DNA from: Candidatus Kuenenia stuttgartensis
Lineage (GTDB): Bacteria > Planctomycetota > Planctomycetia > Pirellulales > UBA1268
Assembly (NCBI GenBank): GCA_945870505.1
Contig: CAMBSN010000001.1
Location: 68,795 to 107,335, forward strand
DNA: 38,541 nt
Direction of reading: 5' to 3'
The notes below the pieces were generated by a model that did not search any database, was not told the DNA's origin, and worked only from the letters and a program-made list of their open reading frames with translations. Shown piece by piece: positions 23,285-32,450 of this stretch. Positions within the stretch are counted from its first letter, which is position 1; each line of letters begins with the position of its first letter. The position numbers and the translations under genes are program-made.

Positions 23285-24340
23285 ATGATTCTCGTCACCG
23301 GCGGCGCCGGCTTCATCGGCTCCAACTTCGTGATCGACTGGCTCGCCACCTCCGGCGAGCGCGTCGTCAACCTCGACAAGCTCACCTACGCCGGCAACGT
23401 CCGGAACCTCGACTGCCTGACGGGCAACCCACGGCACACCTTTGTCCGCGGCGACATCGCCGACCGCAGCCTCGTCGAGGGGCTCCTGTCCGAGCACAAG
23501 GTGCGGGCAGTCGTCCACTTCGCCGCCGAGAGCCACGTCGACCGGTCGATCCACGGCCCGGGCGACTTCGTCGATACGAACATCGTGGGCACATTCCACC
23601 TCCTGGAGGCGACCCGGGCGTACTGGTCGGCGCTGCCACCGGCCGAGAAGGAGGCGTTCCGGTTCCTCCACGTTTCCACCGACGAGGTCTTCGGCACGCT
23701 CTCCGCGTCCGATCCGCCCTTCGCGGAGACGAACCAGTACCGCCCCAACAGTCCCTACGCGGCGAGCAAGGCGGCGAGCGACCACCTCGTTCGCGGCCAC
23801 CATCACACCTACGGGCTGCCGGTCCTGACCACCAACTGCTCCAACAACTACGGGCCTTGGCAGTTTCCCGAGAAGCTCATCCCACTGATCATCGCCAACG
23901 CCCTCGCCGGCAGACCGCTGCCGATCTACGGCGACGGCATGCAGGTCCGCGACTGGCTCTACGTTGGCGACCATTGCGCCGCAATCCGCCGCGTGCTCGA
24001 GGCCGGCAGGCTCGGCGAGGTCTATTGCATCGGCGGGTCGAGCGAGAAGCCGAATATCGAGGTGGTGAAAACGCTCTGCGGGATCCTCGACAAGGAGCGG
24101 CCGCGGTCCGACGGAACGTCGTACACCTCGCTGATCACCTACGTGAAGGACCGGCCCGGCCACGACCGCCGCTACGCGATCGACGCCCGGAAGATCTCGG
24201 CCGAGCTCGGCTGGAAGCCGGCGGAAACCTTCGAGACCGGGCTGCAAAAAACGGTCCGCTGGTATCTCGACCACCAGGACTGGGTGGCCGACGTGACCAG
24301 CGGAGGCTACCGCGACTGGATCGCGAAGCACTACGGCTGA
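23285..24340 (+). CDS. rfbB: dTDP-glucose 4,6-dehydratase RfbB (351 aa)
   Basis: Second step of dTDP-L-rhamnose synthesis. An extended SDR with GGAGFIG NAD loop (6-12), HFAAESHVDRS, the STDEVFG catalytic region (T132, D133, E134) and Y158-x3-K162 (YAASK). The NNYGPWQFPEKLIP and VRDWLYVGDHC stretches are typical. It is the first of four co-directional genes, rfbB-rfbD-rfbA-rfbC, which together convert glucose-1-phosphate to dTDP-L-rhamnose. The preceding 165 bases are shared with the divergent TatD operon and hold the likely promoters; I see no strong consensus box. Confidence 0.96.
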   Translation: MILVTGGAGFIGSNFVIDWLATSGERVVNLDKLTYAGNVRNLDCLTGNPRHTFVRGDIADRSLVEGLLSEHKVRAVVHFAAESHVDRSIHGPGDFVDTNIVGTFHLLEATRAYWSALPPAEKEAFRFLHVSTDEVFGTLSASDPPFAETNQYRPNSPYAASKAASDHLVRGHHHTYGLPVLTTNCSNNYGPWQFPEKLIPLIIANALAGRPLPIYGDGMQVRDWLYVGDHCAAIRRVLEAGRLGEVYCIGGSSEKPNIEVVKTLCGILDKERPRSDGTSYTSLITYVKDRPGHDRRYAIDARKISAELGWKPAETFETGLQKTVRWYLDHQDWVADVTSGGYRDWIAKHYG

Positions 24341-24357
24341 CCCAGGCAATGCCGCCC

Positions 24358-25254
24358 ATGAAAATCGTGCTCATCGGGAAGGGGGGGCAGGTGGGCCGCG
24401 AACTCGTCGGCTCCCTGGCAGCGATCGGCGATGTGGCGGCGTTCGACCGCGCCGGTGCCGACCTCGAGCGGCCCGACGATCTTTCGGCCCTCCTCCGCCG
24501 CGAGCGTCCCGAAGTGGTCGTCAACGCCGCCGCGTACACCGCGGTCGACAAGGCCGAGAGCGAACCCGACCGGGCCAGAATCGTCAATGAGCTCGCCGTC
24601 GGGGCGCTGGCCCACGCGGCCGCCGATCTCGGCGCCACGCTCGTGCACTACTCGACCGACTACGTGTTCGACGGCACCAATCCGAGCCGCTACGTCGAGA
24701 CCGACGAGCCACACCCGCTCTCCGTCTATGGGGCCACGAAACTCGGCGGCGAGCGGGCCGTCGCTGCGGCGGGCTGTCGCCACTGGGTCTTCCGCACCAC
24801 GTGGGTCTACGCCTCCCATGGCCACAACTTCATCCGCACCATGCTTCGGCTTGGCCGAGAGCGGGACTCGCTCCGCGTGGTCGACGATCAGTTCGGTGTG
24901 CCGACGTCGGCGCGACTGATCGCCGAGGTGACGGCGGCCTGCATCGGCCGGCTCGCGACCGGCTCGCCCCTCGCCTCGGGCGTCTACCATCTTGCTCCGC
25001 ACGGCGAGACCACCTGGTGCCGGTTCGCCCGGGCGATCCTCGCGGCGGCCCGCGAACAAGGCGTGCCGCTCCGCTGCCCCCCCGAAAACGTGGTCGGGAT
25101 CGGTACGGCCGACTACCCGCTCCCGGCCCGGCGGCCGGCCAACTCGCGACTCGACACGACGAAGCTCGAAACTGCCCTCAACATTCGGCTGCCGGAGTGG
25201 CAGGATGATGTGCCGGCCGTTGTCGCCGCGCTCGTCGCCGAACCTCCCTCCTGA
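24358..25254 (+). CDS. rfbD: dTDP-4-dehydrorhamnose reductase RfbD (298 aa)
   Basis: Reduces dTDP-4-keto-L-rhamnose to dTDP-L-rhamnose. An extended SDR with the GKGGQVG nucleotide loop (7-13), [13 protein letters not shown], the conserved STDYVFDG, and [10 protein letters not shown] with the Tyr-x3-Lys catalytic pair; FRTTWVYA and [11 protein letters not shown] are family signatures. Start choice: ATG 24358 gives the usual MKIVLIG beginning; ATG 24349 would add three residues (MPP) and is possible. It begins 17 bases after rfbB, and rfbA starts 17 bases after its stop. Confidence 0.95.
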   Translation: MKIVLIGKGGQVGRELVGSLAAIGDVAAFDRAGADLERPDDLSALLRRERPEVVVNAAAYTAVDKAESEPDRARIVNELAVGALAHAAADLGATLVHYSTDYVFDGTNPSRYVETDEPHPLSVYGATKLGGERAVAAAGCRHWVFRTTWVYASHGHNFIRTMLRLGRERDSLRVVDDQFGVPTSARLIAEVTAACIGRLATGSPLASGVYHLAPHGETTWCRFARAILAAAREQGVPLRCPPENVVGIGTADYPLPARRPANSRLDTTKLETALNIRLPEWQDDVPAVVAALVAEPPS

Positions 25255-25271
25255 TCACCGGATTGCCCCGC

Positions 25272-26156
25272 ATGCAGACACGCAAAGGCATCATCCTCGC
25301 CGGCGGCGCCGGCTCCCGGCTCCACCCGGTCACGCTCGCCGTCTCGAAGCAGCTGATGCCGGTCTACGACAAGCCGATGATCTACTACCCGCTGAGCGTG
25401 CTCCTGCTCGCGGGTATCCGTGAGATCCTCGTGATCTCGACGCCGCAGGACACGCCCCGGTTCCGGGAGCTGCTCGGCGACGGCGCCAGCTGGGGCATCG
25501 ACATCCGCTACGCGGTGCAGCCGAGCCCCGACGGCCTCGCCCAGGCCTTCATCATCGGCGCCGACTTTCTCGGAGGCGGCCCCTCGGTGCTCGTGCTCGG
25601 CGACAATATCTTTTACGGCCACGGCCTCAGCGAACGGCTCCAGACGGCGAGCCGGCAGACGACCGGCGCCACGGTCTTCGCCTATCCCGTCGCCGATCCA
25701 GAGCGATACGGCGTCGTCGACTTCGACCCCAGCGGACGGGCCCGGTCGATCGAGGAGAAGCCGAAGGCACCCAAGAGCCGCTACGCCGTCACCGGGCTGT
25801 ACTTCTACGACCCCCAGGTGATCGAGATCGCCAGGACGATGAAGCCGAGCCCCCGCGGTGAACTCGAGATCACCGACGTCAACCGCGTCTACCTTCAGCG
25901 AAACGATCTCGATGTCCAGGTGATGGGCCGCGGCGATGCCTGGCTCGACACCGGCACCCACGACAGCCTGCTGGAGGCGGGGCAGTTCATCCAATCGCTC
26001 GAGAAGCGGCAGGGACTGAAGATCTGCTGCCCCGAGGAGATCGCGTGGCGGAATGGCTGGATCGATGATACCCAACTCGAGCGGCTCGCCGCACCGCTCG
26101 TGAAGAGCGGCTACGGCCACTATCTCCTCGAACTCAAGCACGAGGCAGGCCGATGA
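25272..26156 (+). CDS. rfbA: Glucose-1-phosphate thymidylyltransferase RfbA (294 aa)
   Basis: First step of the pathway, joining glucose-1-phosphate and dTTP. The nucleotidyltransferase loop [11 protein letters not shown] (11-21), [18 protein letters not shown], the LGDNIFYG metal site, EEKPKAPKS and [13 protein letters not shown] are all conserved. The length matches RmlA. ATG 25272 is used; a TTG at 25263 is in frame upstream. It overlaps rfbC by four bases (ATGA). The operon order B-D-A-C is a common arrangement. Confidence 0.96.
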   Translation: MQTRKGIILAGGAGSRLHPVTLAVSKQLMPVYDKPMIYYPLSVLLLAGIREILVISTPQDTPRFRELLGDGASWGIDIRYAVQPSPDGLAQAFIIGADFLGGGPSVLVLGDNIFYGHGLSERLQTASRQTTGATVFAYPVADPERYGVVDFDPSGRARSIEEKPKAPKSRYAVTGLYFYDPQVIEIARTMKPSPRGELEITDVNRVYLQRNDLDVQVMGRGDAWLDTGTHDSLLEAGQFIQSLEKRQGLKICCPEEIAWRNGWIDDTQLERLAAPLVKSGYGHYLLELKHEAGR

Positions 26157-26704
26157 ACGTCACCACGACCGCGATCCCGGGCGTGCTCGTCCTCGAGCCG
26201 CGGATCTTCGAAGACTCCCGAGGCCACTTCTTCGAGAGTTTCAACCACGCAGCGTTCGAGAAGGCCATCGGCGGCCCCGTGTCGTTCGTGCAGGACAACC
26301 AGAGCCTGAGCCGGGCACGCGTGCTCCGCGGCCTGCACTATCAGGTTGATCGGCCCCAGGGAAAACTCGTCCGCGCCGTCCGCGGCTCGATCTGGGACGT
26401 CGCCGTCGACATCCGCCCGGAGTCGCCGGCCTTCGGAACGTGGGTGGCCTGCGAGATCTCCGCCGAGAACCGCCGGCAACTCTGGGTGCCGGCCGGCCTC
26501 GCCCATGGATTTCTGGTGCTCTCGGAATCGGCCGAGGTGCTCTACAAGACGACCGACTACTACTCGCCCCCTGGCGAGCGGTGCATCGTCTGGAACGATC
26601 CCGAGCTGGCGATCGAGTGGCCACTCGAGTCCGAGCCGGTGGTGTCGGGAAAGGACCAGCAGGGGGTGTCGTTCGCCGAGGCCGTGCCCCGAATCCAGGC
26701 GTGA
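26153..26704 (+). CDS. rfbC: dTDP-4-dehydrorhamnose 3,5-epimerase RfbC (183 aa)
   Basis: Epimerises dTDP-4-keto-6-deoxyglucose at C3 and C5. A cupin-fold enzyme with [29 protein letters not shown] (catalytic His 62), [19 protein letters not shown] (K71) and [15 protein letters not shown]. The length is typical for RmlC. The start overlaps the end of rfbA by ATGA. It is the last gene of the rhamnose operon and is convergent with hisI. Confidence 0.95.
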   Translation: MNVTTTAIPGVLVLEPRIFEDSRGHFFESFNHAAFEKAIGGPVSFVQDNQSLSRARVLRGLHYQVDRPQGKLVRAVRGSIWDVAVDIRPESPAFGTWVACEISAENRRQLWVPAGLAHGFLVLSESAEVLYKTTDYYSPPGERCIVWNDPELAIEWPLESEPVVSGKDQQGVSFAEAVPRIQA

Positions 26705-26746
26705 CGTGGGCCCAGGCGTGACGCACAGGCGGCGTGGCCAGCGAGT

Positions 26747-27238
26747 TCAGAGCTGCGTCGGATTCGGCGCGTCGCCGTAGACGGCCTTCGGGTCGAAGGC
26801 CTTTTCGTGCTCGAGGAACTCGAGGCTCGTGCCCTGCGTGCGCTCCGCGCCGACTGGCACCTTGCGGTAAAAGCATGAGCGGTAGCCGACGTGGCAGCTG
26901 GCCCCTCCTGTAATCGCGACGCGGAGCCAGACGCAGTCCTGGTCGTCGTCGATCCGCATCTCCACCACCTTCTGGACGAGGCCGCTGGTGGCCCCCTTGT
27001 GCCAGAGCTGCTGCCGGCTCCGGCTCCAGTAGTGGGCCTCGCCAGTCTCGATGGTCTTCGTGAGCGCCTCTCGGTTCATCACGGCCACCATCAGCACCTC
27101 GCCCGACGCATAGTCGGTGGTGACGCAGGGGATCAGGCCGGCGGCATCGAACTTGGGGGCCAGATCGTCCCCCTCCTCGACCTGCTCCACAGTCACCCGC
27201 TTTCCGAACAGGTTCTCGCTCTCCGACGCGCTTGACAC
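26747..27238 (-). CDS. hisI: Phosphoribosyl-AMP cyclohydrolase HisI (163 aa)
   Basis: Third step of histidine synthesis. The zinc and catalytic residues are present: HYWSRSR (69-75), WHKGATSG (79-86), acidic residues in [13 protein letters not shown] (C102) and [15 protein letters not shown] (C115, C122). There is no HisE domain, so it is the stand-alone form. The start is a GTG at 27238 with an AGGAG site 7 bases upstream; the frame stays open to 27421 but that region is unrelated in composition. The C-terminus is longer than usual by about 25 residues ([19 protein letters not shown]). Confidence 0.92.
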   Translation of the reverse strand: MSSASESENLFGKRVTVEQVEEGDDLAPKFDAAGLIPCVTTDYASGEVLMVAVMNREALTKTIETGEAHYWSRSRQQLWHKGATSGLVQKVVEMRIDDDQDCVWLRVAITGGASCHVGYRSCFYRKVPVGAERTQGTSLEFLEHEKAFDPKAVYGDAPNPTQL

Positions 27239-27354
27239 GACACGGCTCCTCGCGAAAGGTTCGACTCGGCTGCTACTATACACCCTGCTTTCCGGCAGTT
27301 TTCGCCAGCAGGCGGAGGCAGTCGGACGCGGTCCATTCGCCCCGGAGCCTCGCC

Positions 27355-28635
27355 ATGACGCTGGTCCTTCGCCCCCTCGCCCTCGTCGCCGCGACCACCC
27401 TGCTGGCGGCCTCGTCGGCATTCGCTACCGACTGGCCGACGTTCCGCGGCCCCGGCCGCACGGCAGTGGCGCCCGACACCGACCTGCTCGAATCGTGGCC
27501 CGCCGACGGCCCCCCGCTCCGCTGGGAGACGAAGGGCGCCGGCCGCGGCTACGCCAGCGTCGCGATCGCCGGCGATCGCATCTACACGCTCGGCGACGGG
27601 CTCTCGACCGCCGCCGACAAGGACGAGTATCTCTCGTGCTTCGACCGGGCCACCGGCCGCCAGCTCTGGAAGACAAAGACGGGCGAGCCCTGGAACGACG
27701 GCCAGGAATCCTGGCAGAGCTCCCGCAGCACGCCCACCGTCGATGGCGACATGGTCTACGTGATCACGCCCTACGGAACGCTCGTGGCCTGCAAGGCGGC
27801 CGACGGCGCCGAGTTGTTTCGTGTTGATCTCAAGGATCGGTTCGGCGGCAAGAAGGGTGACGGTTGGGGCTACAGCGAGTCGGTGCTCGTGGATGGCGAC
27901 CGGATCATCTGCACGCCCGGTGGCGAGAAGGCGGCGGTGGTGGCACTCGACAAGAAGACCGGCGGCGACATCTGGGCATGCCCGATGGATGACCTCCGCG
28001 GTGCCGGCCACTCGTCGATCATGGTCTCGGAGGTGAAGGGACGAAAGATCTACGTGCAGACGACTGCGAGCGGCCCGATCGGCGTGGATGCCGCCACCGG
28101 CGCGCTCCTCTGGCGTTATCCGATCGAGCAGACGGTGGCGGTGATCCCGACGCCCATCGTCCGAGACGACCTCGTCTTCTTCGCGGCCGGCTACCGGCGG
28201 GGCGGGGCCCTGCTCCGTCAGATGCCGCAGGCCGACGGCGGCGTGACGATCGAGGAGATCTACGGCCTCAACACCGACCTCGCGAACAAGCACGGTGGCA
28301 TCGTGCTCGTCGGCAACCACCTCTACGGCGACTCCGATGACAAGGGGATCCCATTTTGCGCTGAACTGATGACCGGCAAGATCGCCTGGAAGCAGCGGGG
28401 CAGCGGCAAGAACTCCGCCACCGTGATGGCGGCCGACGGGCACATCTACATCCGCTACTCCGACGGCACAGTGTCGCTGGTGAAGGCCGACCCGGCCGAG
28501 TATCGGGAGGTGAGCAGCTTCGCGGTGCCGGGCAGCGGTGAAAGGCCGAGTTGGGCTCACATGGTGATCCTCGACGGCCTGCTCTACCTCCGCGAGGGCG
28601 ACGCGATCCTCTGCTACGACGTGCGGGCGAAGTAG
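27355..28635 (+). CDS. Secreted PQQ-binding-like beta-propeller protein (426 aa)
   Basis: A signal peptide ([17 protein letters not shown], to about 24) precedes [12 protein letters not shown], the usual opening of planctomycete PQQ-like proteins, then repeated blades of the type [47 protein letters not shown], and [11 protein letters not shown]. These W-x-x and G-x-x-Y repeats make a seven- or eight-bladed propeller as in quinoprotein dehydrogenases and BamB, but no catalytic PQQ ligands are certain. The likely location is the periplasm. A GGAG site lies 8 bases before the ATG. It is divergent from hisI. Confidence 0.85.
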   Translation: MTLVLRPLALVAATTLLAASSAFATDWPTFRGPGRTAVAPDTDLLESWPADGPPLRWETKGAGRGYASVAIAGDRIYTLGDGLSTAADKDEYLSCFDRATGRQLWKTKTGEPWNDGQESWQSSRSTPTVDGDMVYVITPYGTLVACKAADGAELFRVDLKDRFGGKKGDGWGYSESVLVDGDRIICTPGGEKAAVVALDKKTGGDIWACPMDDLRGAGHSSIMVSEVKGRKIYVQTTASGPIGVDAATGALLWRYPIEQTVAVIPTPIVRDDLVFFAAGYRRGGALLRQMPQADGGVTIEEIYGLNTDLANKHGGIVLVGNHLYGDSDDKGIPFCAELMTGKIAWKQRGSGKNSATVMAADGHIYIRYSDGTVSLVKADPAEYREVSSFAVPGSGERPSWAHMVILDGLLYLREGDAILCYDVRAK

Positions 28636-28645
28636 CGGTGTCCTG

Positions 28646-28691
28646 AAAAAACGCCGCCGGCCGCCCGCGACTCACGCGGACGACCGGCGGC
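28646..28691 (-). terminator. Rho-independent terminator downstream of aqpZ
   Basis: GC-rich imperfect stem of 17 bp (28653-28669 with 28675-28691, 15 pairs), loop ACTCA, followed on the minus strand by TTTTTT (28651-28646). It lies 24 bases beyond the aqpZ stop and between it and the convergent PQQ-like gene, so it can act on both sides, with the T-run favouring aqpZ. Confidence 0.85.
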
Positions 28692-28715
28692 CAAAGAGAA
28701 CATCGCTAGGTCGTG

Positions 28716-29429
28716 TCAGTCGTTGCAGTCAGCGACGCTGCGGTAGATGAGCCCGCCCACGATGCCGCCCACGATCGGTGCCACCCAGAACAGCCAGAGC
28801 TGCTGAACAGCCCAGCCGCCGACGAACACGGCGGTGGCGGTGCTGCGGGCCGGGTTCACGCTCGTGTTGGTGACCGGGATGCTCACCAGGTGGATCAGCG
28901 TCAGGCAGAGGCCGATCGCGATCGGGGCGATCATGCTGCCGGCCCGTTTGTCGGTCGCCCCGTGGATCACAAACAGAAACACCGCCGTCAGCACCGCCTC
29001 GATGATGAAGGCGCTCTGCCAGCCGTAGCCGGTCACGCCGGGCACGGCCGACGGTGAGTGGTCGCCGTAGCCGTTGCTGGCAAAGCCGCTGGCGACGGCG
29101 TCAAATCCGGGTAGGCCACTGGCGACCAGGTAGAGGATGCCGGCGCCGGCGATGCCGCCGACGACCTGGGCGATCCAGTACGGGATCATGTCCTTCGCCG
29201 GAAACCGGCCGCTGGCCACGAGGCCGGCCGTCACCGCCGGATTGAGGTGGCAACCCGAGATGTGGCCGATCGCCGTGGCCATGGTGAGCACGGTGAGTCC
29301 GAAGGCGAGCGCGACGCCAGCGAAGCCGATGCCAAGGTCAGGATACGCCGCGGCCAGCACCGCGCTGCCACAGCCACCGAGCACGAGCCAGAAGGTGCCG
29401 ATCGCCTCGGCGAGAAGTTTGCCAGTCAT
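28716..29429 (-). CDS. aqpZ: Aquaporin Z (237 aa)
   Basis: A six-helix water channel. Both pore motifs are intact (NPA at 63-65, and NPARS with Asn 192), and the selectivity-filter residues match E. coli AqpZ: F43, H180, T189, R195. Whole stretches, such as [34 protein letters not shown] and PIVGGI-GGLIYR, appear nearly identical to the E. coli protein as I remember it, which is closer than expected for a planctomycete housekeeping gene. ATG 29429 starts MTGKLLAE; the frame is open upstream but that part is not membrane-like. Cytoplasmic membrane. Confidence 0.96.
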   Translation of the reverse strand: MTGKLLAEAIGTFWLVLGGCGSAVLAAAYPDLGIGFAGVALAFGLTVLTMATAIGHISGCHLNPAVTAGLVASGRFPAKDMIPYWIAQVVGGIAGAGILYLVASGLPGFDAVASGFASNGYGDHSPSAVPGVTGYGWQSAFIIEAVLTAVFLFVIHGATDKRAGSMIAPIAIGLCLTLIHLVSIPVTNTSVNPARSTATAVFVGGWAVQQLWLFWVAPIVGGIVGGLIYRSVADCND

Positions 29430-29502
29430 TACCAAAGATCTCCAAAAGGATGCACGGAAGAGCCCCACCCGCCTCTGGCGGCCGACTTCCCGGCTGGGCA
29501 AC

Positions 29503-29532
29503 ACGCTAGGGGGGAGCAACCGTGACGGTCAA
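29503..29532 (-). promoter_or_regulatory. Candidate promoter for aqpZ
   Basis: On the minus strand, TTGACC (29532-29527), an 18-base spacer and TAGCGT (29508-29503). The -35 element is identical to that proposed for the Cys-rich gene; the -10 is weak. It lies about 75 bases upstream of the aqpZ ATG, in the 135-base gap after dgkA. Confidence 0.3.
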
Positions 29533-29564
29533 CGGCAATCGCCACCCGAGAGGCATACCGCCCA

Positions 29565-29945
29565 TCAGCGAATCAGGGCCAGCAGTCGCGGGCCGAAGAT
29601 CGCAAACCCCACCAGGATCGCCGAACCGACCGCGACGAGGACGGCTGCGCTCGCGGTATCGAGGGCATCCTTGATCCGCGAATCGGGGCCCGAGTCGAGG
29701 GCCCGGGCCAACGACTCGACCGACGTGTTGAACACTTCGGCCGCGATCACGCCGCCGATCGACAGGGCCACGAGGCTCCACTCCACGGGGCTGATCCCGA
29801 GCCAGGCAGCCAAGGCGACTGCCGCCGCCGCGACCGGCAGGTGCGCCGCGAAGCTCCACTCGGTGGACACGGCATGAAACAGCCCGCGGAAGGCGTCGCC
29901 GAACTTCTGCAGCCACGATCGCTTTGGCGGCGTCCAACCGGGCAT
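29565..29945 (-). CDS. dgkA: Diacylglycerol/undecaprenol kinase family protein DgkA (126 aa)
   Basis: A small membrane kinase. The catalytic pattern E70-x2-N73-T-S-x-E77 (AAEVFNTSVESLARAL) and RIKDALDTASAAVLV (K92, D93) match the DgkA family; three helices are visible (AAHLPVAAAAVALAAWLG, VALSIGGVIAAEVF, SAAVLVAVGSAILVGFAIF). Family members in many bacteria phosphorylate undecaprenol rather than diacylglycerol, so the substrate is open. ATG 29945 is used; a GTG at 29951, two bases after the peroxiredoxin stop and with AGG 6 bases before it, is an alternative. Co-transcription with the peroxiredoxin gene is likely. Confidence 0.88.
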   Translation of the reverse strand: MPGWTPPKRSWLQKFGDAFRGLFHAVSTEWSFAAHLPVAAAAVALAAWLGISPVEWSLVALSIGGVIAAEVFNTSVESLARALDSGPDSRIKDALDTASAAVLVAVGSAILVGFAIFGPRLLALIR

Positions 29946-29953
29946 CGACACCG

Positions 29954-30484
29954 TCAACCTACCTTCACGTAGGGATCGCCCTTCTTCCAGTTGCACGGGC
30001 AGAGTTCGTCGCTCTGCAGCGCGTCGAGCACGCGAATCACCTCGGCGACGTTGCGGCCGACGCGACCCTGGTTGACGTCCACCCACTGGATCACGCCGTG
30101 GGGATCGACGATGAACGTTGCACGAAGGCAGTAGCCCTCCGTCTTTTCGAGAATGCCGAGCTCCGGGGCGAGCTTCTGCGCGGCGATCAGCGGATAGCCG
30201 AGATTCGTGAGATCGGCATGAGCCCGCCGCCAGGCGAGGTGCGACCACTCGTTGTCGGTGCTTCCCCCGACGACCATCGTGTCGCGATCGGCAAACGCCT
30301 TGAGTTGCTTGTTGAACTCGGCCAGTTCGGTCGGGCAGACGAACGTGAAGTCCTTCGGGTAGAAGAAGTAGATCACCCACTTGCCCGAGTAGTCGGCATT
30401 GGTGAGCACCTTCATGTCGTCCTTGCCCGTACCCACGCAGGCCTGGCAGGAGAACTGCGGAAACGTGTCGCCAACGGTCAGCAT
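29954..30484 (-). CDS. 2-Cys peroxiredoxin, AhpC/TSA family (176 aa)
   Basis: Reduces hydrogen peroxide and organic peroxides. The peroxidatic Cys is C50 in DFTFVCPTE, and the resolving Cys is in the C-terminal ELCPCNWKKGD. Length and sequence (YFFYPKDFTFVCPTELAEF, ATFIVDPHGVIQWVDVN) are typical of the AhpC group. An extra Cys pair is near the N-terminus (SCQAC, 13-16). ATG 30484 is used, with a GGAG upstream; a GTG at 30499 is in frame. Divergent from galT. No ahpF-like reductase gene is nearby. Confidence 0.93.
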   Translation of the reverse strand: MLTVGDTFPQFSCQACVGTGKDDMKVLTNADYSGKWVIYFFYPKDFTFVCPTELAEFNKQLKAFADRDTMVVGGSTDNEWSHLAWRRAHADLTNLGYPLIAAQKLAPELGILEKTEGYCLRATFIVDPHGVIQWVDVNQGRVGRNVAEVIRVLDALQSDELCPCNWKKGDPYVKVG

Positions 30485-30610
30485 GACTGGAATCTCCACG
30501 GAAACGGTGTAGGGCGGATCGCGGCCACGGGCGGAGTGTACGGAGGGGCCGAAGCCCCTTCAACACGTATTGCGCCACCAAACCAATCGAGCCTCCATAC
30601 TAGGGCCCCG

Positions 30611-31630
30611 ATGACCGCCGACCAGCAGGACCACAGCCGCCGCGCGATTCCTCGCATCTGCCACGATCCAGTGTCGGGGCGACCGGTGTTCGTGGCGCCC
30701 CAGCGCGGCGGCAAGCCCGACGACCGCGCGCTCGCCGCCAGTCTCGGCGACTCGCGAGATCCCCTCGGTTGGTGCCCATTCTGCGCGGGCAACGAGTCAC
30801 GGACACCCCCCGACCTGGCTCGGGCCCCGGCCGATCCGGCGCTGCCCTGGCGGGCGCGGATCGTGCCCAACACCTTCCCGATCACGGTGCCCCTTCCGCG
30901 GCAGGCAGGCCCCGACGAGCCCCGGGAGGCGGGTGGCATCCACGACGTCGTGATCGAATCGCCGCGGCATGACCGCTCGATTCTCGACGTCGACGCCGAT
31001 GCGTGGCATGACGTCTGGTCGCTCTGCCGGCAGCGACTCGCCGTTGTGGCCAGCCTCGATTCGCTCGCCTGGGCGACCGTCTTCAAGAACTCCGGACCCA
31101 AGGCGGGCGCCTCGCTCGAACACATCCACAGCCAGATCGTCGGCCTCGACGTCGTGCCGCCCGCGATCGACGCCGAGATGGCCGCCGTCCGCCGTGACGC
31201 AGCCACCTTTCCGCGGCTGCTTGAGGCCGCACGCCGGGGTGGACGGATCGTTGCCGAGCGGGGCGACCTCGTGGCGCTCGTGCCCCCTGCACCGCGGCAG
31301 CCATACGAGACGTGGATCGTGGCGACGTGTCCCGAGGCCCACTTCCACGCCACGTCTTCCGAACGCGTCGTCGCGATCGCAGACCTCACCCGCGACCTCG
31401 TCGCGCGGCTGGAGCGGATCGCCCCCGGCTGTCACTACAACTGGTGGCTACACCAGGCGCCGTTTCCGCGGTCACTGACCGACGACCGGATCGCCGCCTC
31501 GTGGCACTGGCACCTCGAGATTGTGCCGCGGCTCTCGGAGTTTGCGGGTTTTGAGATCGGCACCGGCTGCCACATCACGACCCGCTCGGCCGAGGAGTCC
31601 GCGGAGATGCTCCGCGATGCGGGCGGCTAG
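30611..31630 (+). CDS. Galactose-1-phosphate uridylyltransferase family protein (339 aa)
   Basis: A HIT-superfamily nucleotidyltransferase. CPFC (55-58) is the zinc pair, PNTFP starts the substrate-binding part, and HIHSQ (171-175, His 173) is the nucleotidylated histidine motif. The HxHxQ signature fits GalT, which exchanges UMP between UDP-glucose and galactose-1-phosphate, but also related adenylyltransferases, and no other gal gene is near, so the symbol is left blank. Its stop overlaps the convergent bioD stop by 4 bases. Confidence 0.85.
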   Translation: MTADQQDHSRRAIPRICHDPVSGRPVFVAPQRGGKPDDRALAASLGDSRDPLGWCPFCAGNESRTPPDLARAPADPALPWRARIVPNTFPITVPLPRQAGPDEPREAGGIHDVVIESPRHDRSILDVDADAWHDVWSLCRQRLAVVASLDSLAWATVFKNSGPKAGASLEHIHSQIVGLDVVPPAIDAEMAAVRRDAATFPRLLEAARRGGRIVAERGDLVALVPPAPRQPYETWIVATCPEAHFHATSSERVVAIADLTRDLVARLERIAPGCHYNWWLHQAPFPRSLTDDRIAASWHWHLEIVPRLSEFAGFEIGTGCHITTRSAEESAEMLRDAGG

Positions 31631-32319
31631 CCGGTCGCGAGAGCCAACCAGTCGATTTCCGGCGGCATCTGCTGGGCACCGTGGTCGAGAATCGACACCG
31701 GCAGACCCGCACGGCGGGCGATCTCGGCAGCGGCCTCGTGGGCGATCATCCGCGGCGCGACCGGGCCGTCATCGGCACCCGGTGGTGTCGTGTGGGAGAG
31801 AACCACGGCGGCGGGACGAAGGCCTTCGGCGCGGGCCGCGCGGACGATGCCCAGCGTCCTGCCGATCGCTCCCAGCCGCGCGGCATCGACCACGACCAGC
31901 GGCAGCGAAAACTCCCGTGCGAGGTCGATGCCGAGCGTCTCGTCGGCCAGTGGCGAGAACAGGCCGCCGGCGGCTTCGACCACCACGACGTCGCCTGTGG
32001 ATCGGCGGGCGTCAAAGCCCGAACGCAACAACTGCTCGTCCACGCGGCGCCCCTCGGCCCGGGCGCTGGATGGCGGGGCGATGGCTGCCGCAAACGACTG
32101 CGGGCACACGTCCCGCGGATCTCCTCGTCGCCCTGCGGCGTCCCAGAGAATCCAGGCGTCACTCGACTCGTCGGTCACCGAGGCAAAACCACTCAACACC
32201 GGCTTATAGGCGGCGACTCGGCTGCCGGCCAATCGCAGGCTTCTCAGGATCGCGGCGGCAACGTGCGTCTTTCCAACATCCGTATCGGTGCCAGCGAGAA
32301 AGAGACCCTTGGTGGCCAT
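31627..32319 (-). CDS. bioD: Dethiobiotin synthetase BioD (230 aa)
   Basis: Closes the ureido ring in biotin synthesis using ATP and CO2. GTDTDVGKTH (10-19) is the P-loop, YKPVLSG (K39) and VVEAAGGLFSPL carry substrate and metal residues. The length is normal. The only biotin gene in the window. The C-terminal end overlaps the galT-like gene stop on the other strand. It is divergent from feoA, with 131 bases between. Confidence 0.93.
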   Translation of the reverse strand: MATKGLFLAGTDTDVGKTHVAAAILRSLRLAGSRVAAYKPVLSGFASVTDESSDAWILWDAAGRRGDPRDVCPQSFAAAIAPPSSARAEGRRVDEQLLRSGFDARRSTGDVVVVEAAGGLFSPLADETLGIDLAREFSLPLVVVDAARLGAIGRTLGIVRAARAEGLRPAAVVLSHTTPPGADDGPVAPRMIAHEAAAEIARRAGLPVSILDHGAQQMPPEIDWLALATG

Positions 32320-32347
32320 GGTCTTCCGATCTTGTTCGAAACGACTG

Positions 32348-32376
32348 TTGATTTCGACAGCAGGAGGTTCTAAACT
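32348..32376 (+). promoter_or_regulatory. Candidate promoter for feoAB
   Basis: TTGATT (32348-32353), a 17-base spacer (32354-32370) and TAAACT (32371-32376). Each box matches 4 of 6 consensus positions. The expected start site near 32383 lies at the left arm of a perfect inverted repeat, which suits repressor control. The feoA ATG is at 32451, giving a leader of about 70 bases. Confidence 0.5.
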
Positions 32377-32381
32377 ACTGA

Positions 32382-32410
32382 CAGAAGTTGAGACGCAATC
32401 TCAACTTCTG
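32382..32410 (+). promoter_or_regulatory. Perfect 12-bp inverted repeat with a Fur-like core upstream of feoA
   Basis: CAGAAGTTGAGA (32382-32393), five bases, TCTCAACTTCTG (32399-32410). Its core TGAGACGCAATCTCA (32389-32403) keeps TGA-N9-TCA and matches 9 of 14 defined positions of the classic 7-1-7 Fur box. It sits at the expected start of transcription, just below the -10 box, where bound repressor would block transcription. An RNA hairpin reading is the alternative. Confidence 0.6.
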
Positions 32411-32450
32411 CCTTCCTTCGAAAAAAATACGGTTTTGAGAGGCCTCGTCC

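Noticed and set aside
23174-24349. 391-codon frame opposite rfbB
   Set aside because: Antisense to a well-supported gene; long antisense frames are expected at this GC content.
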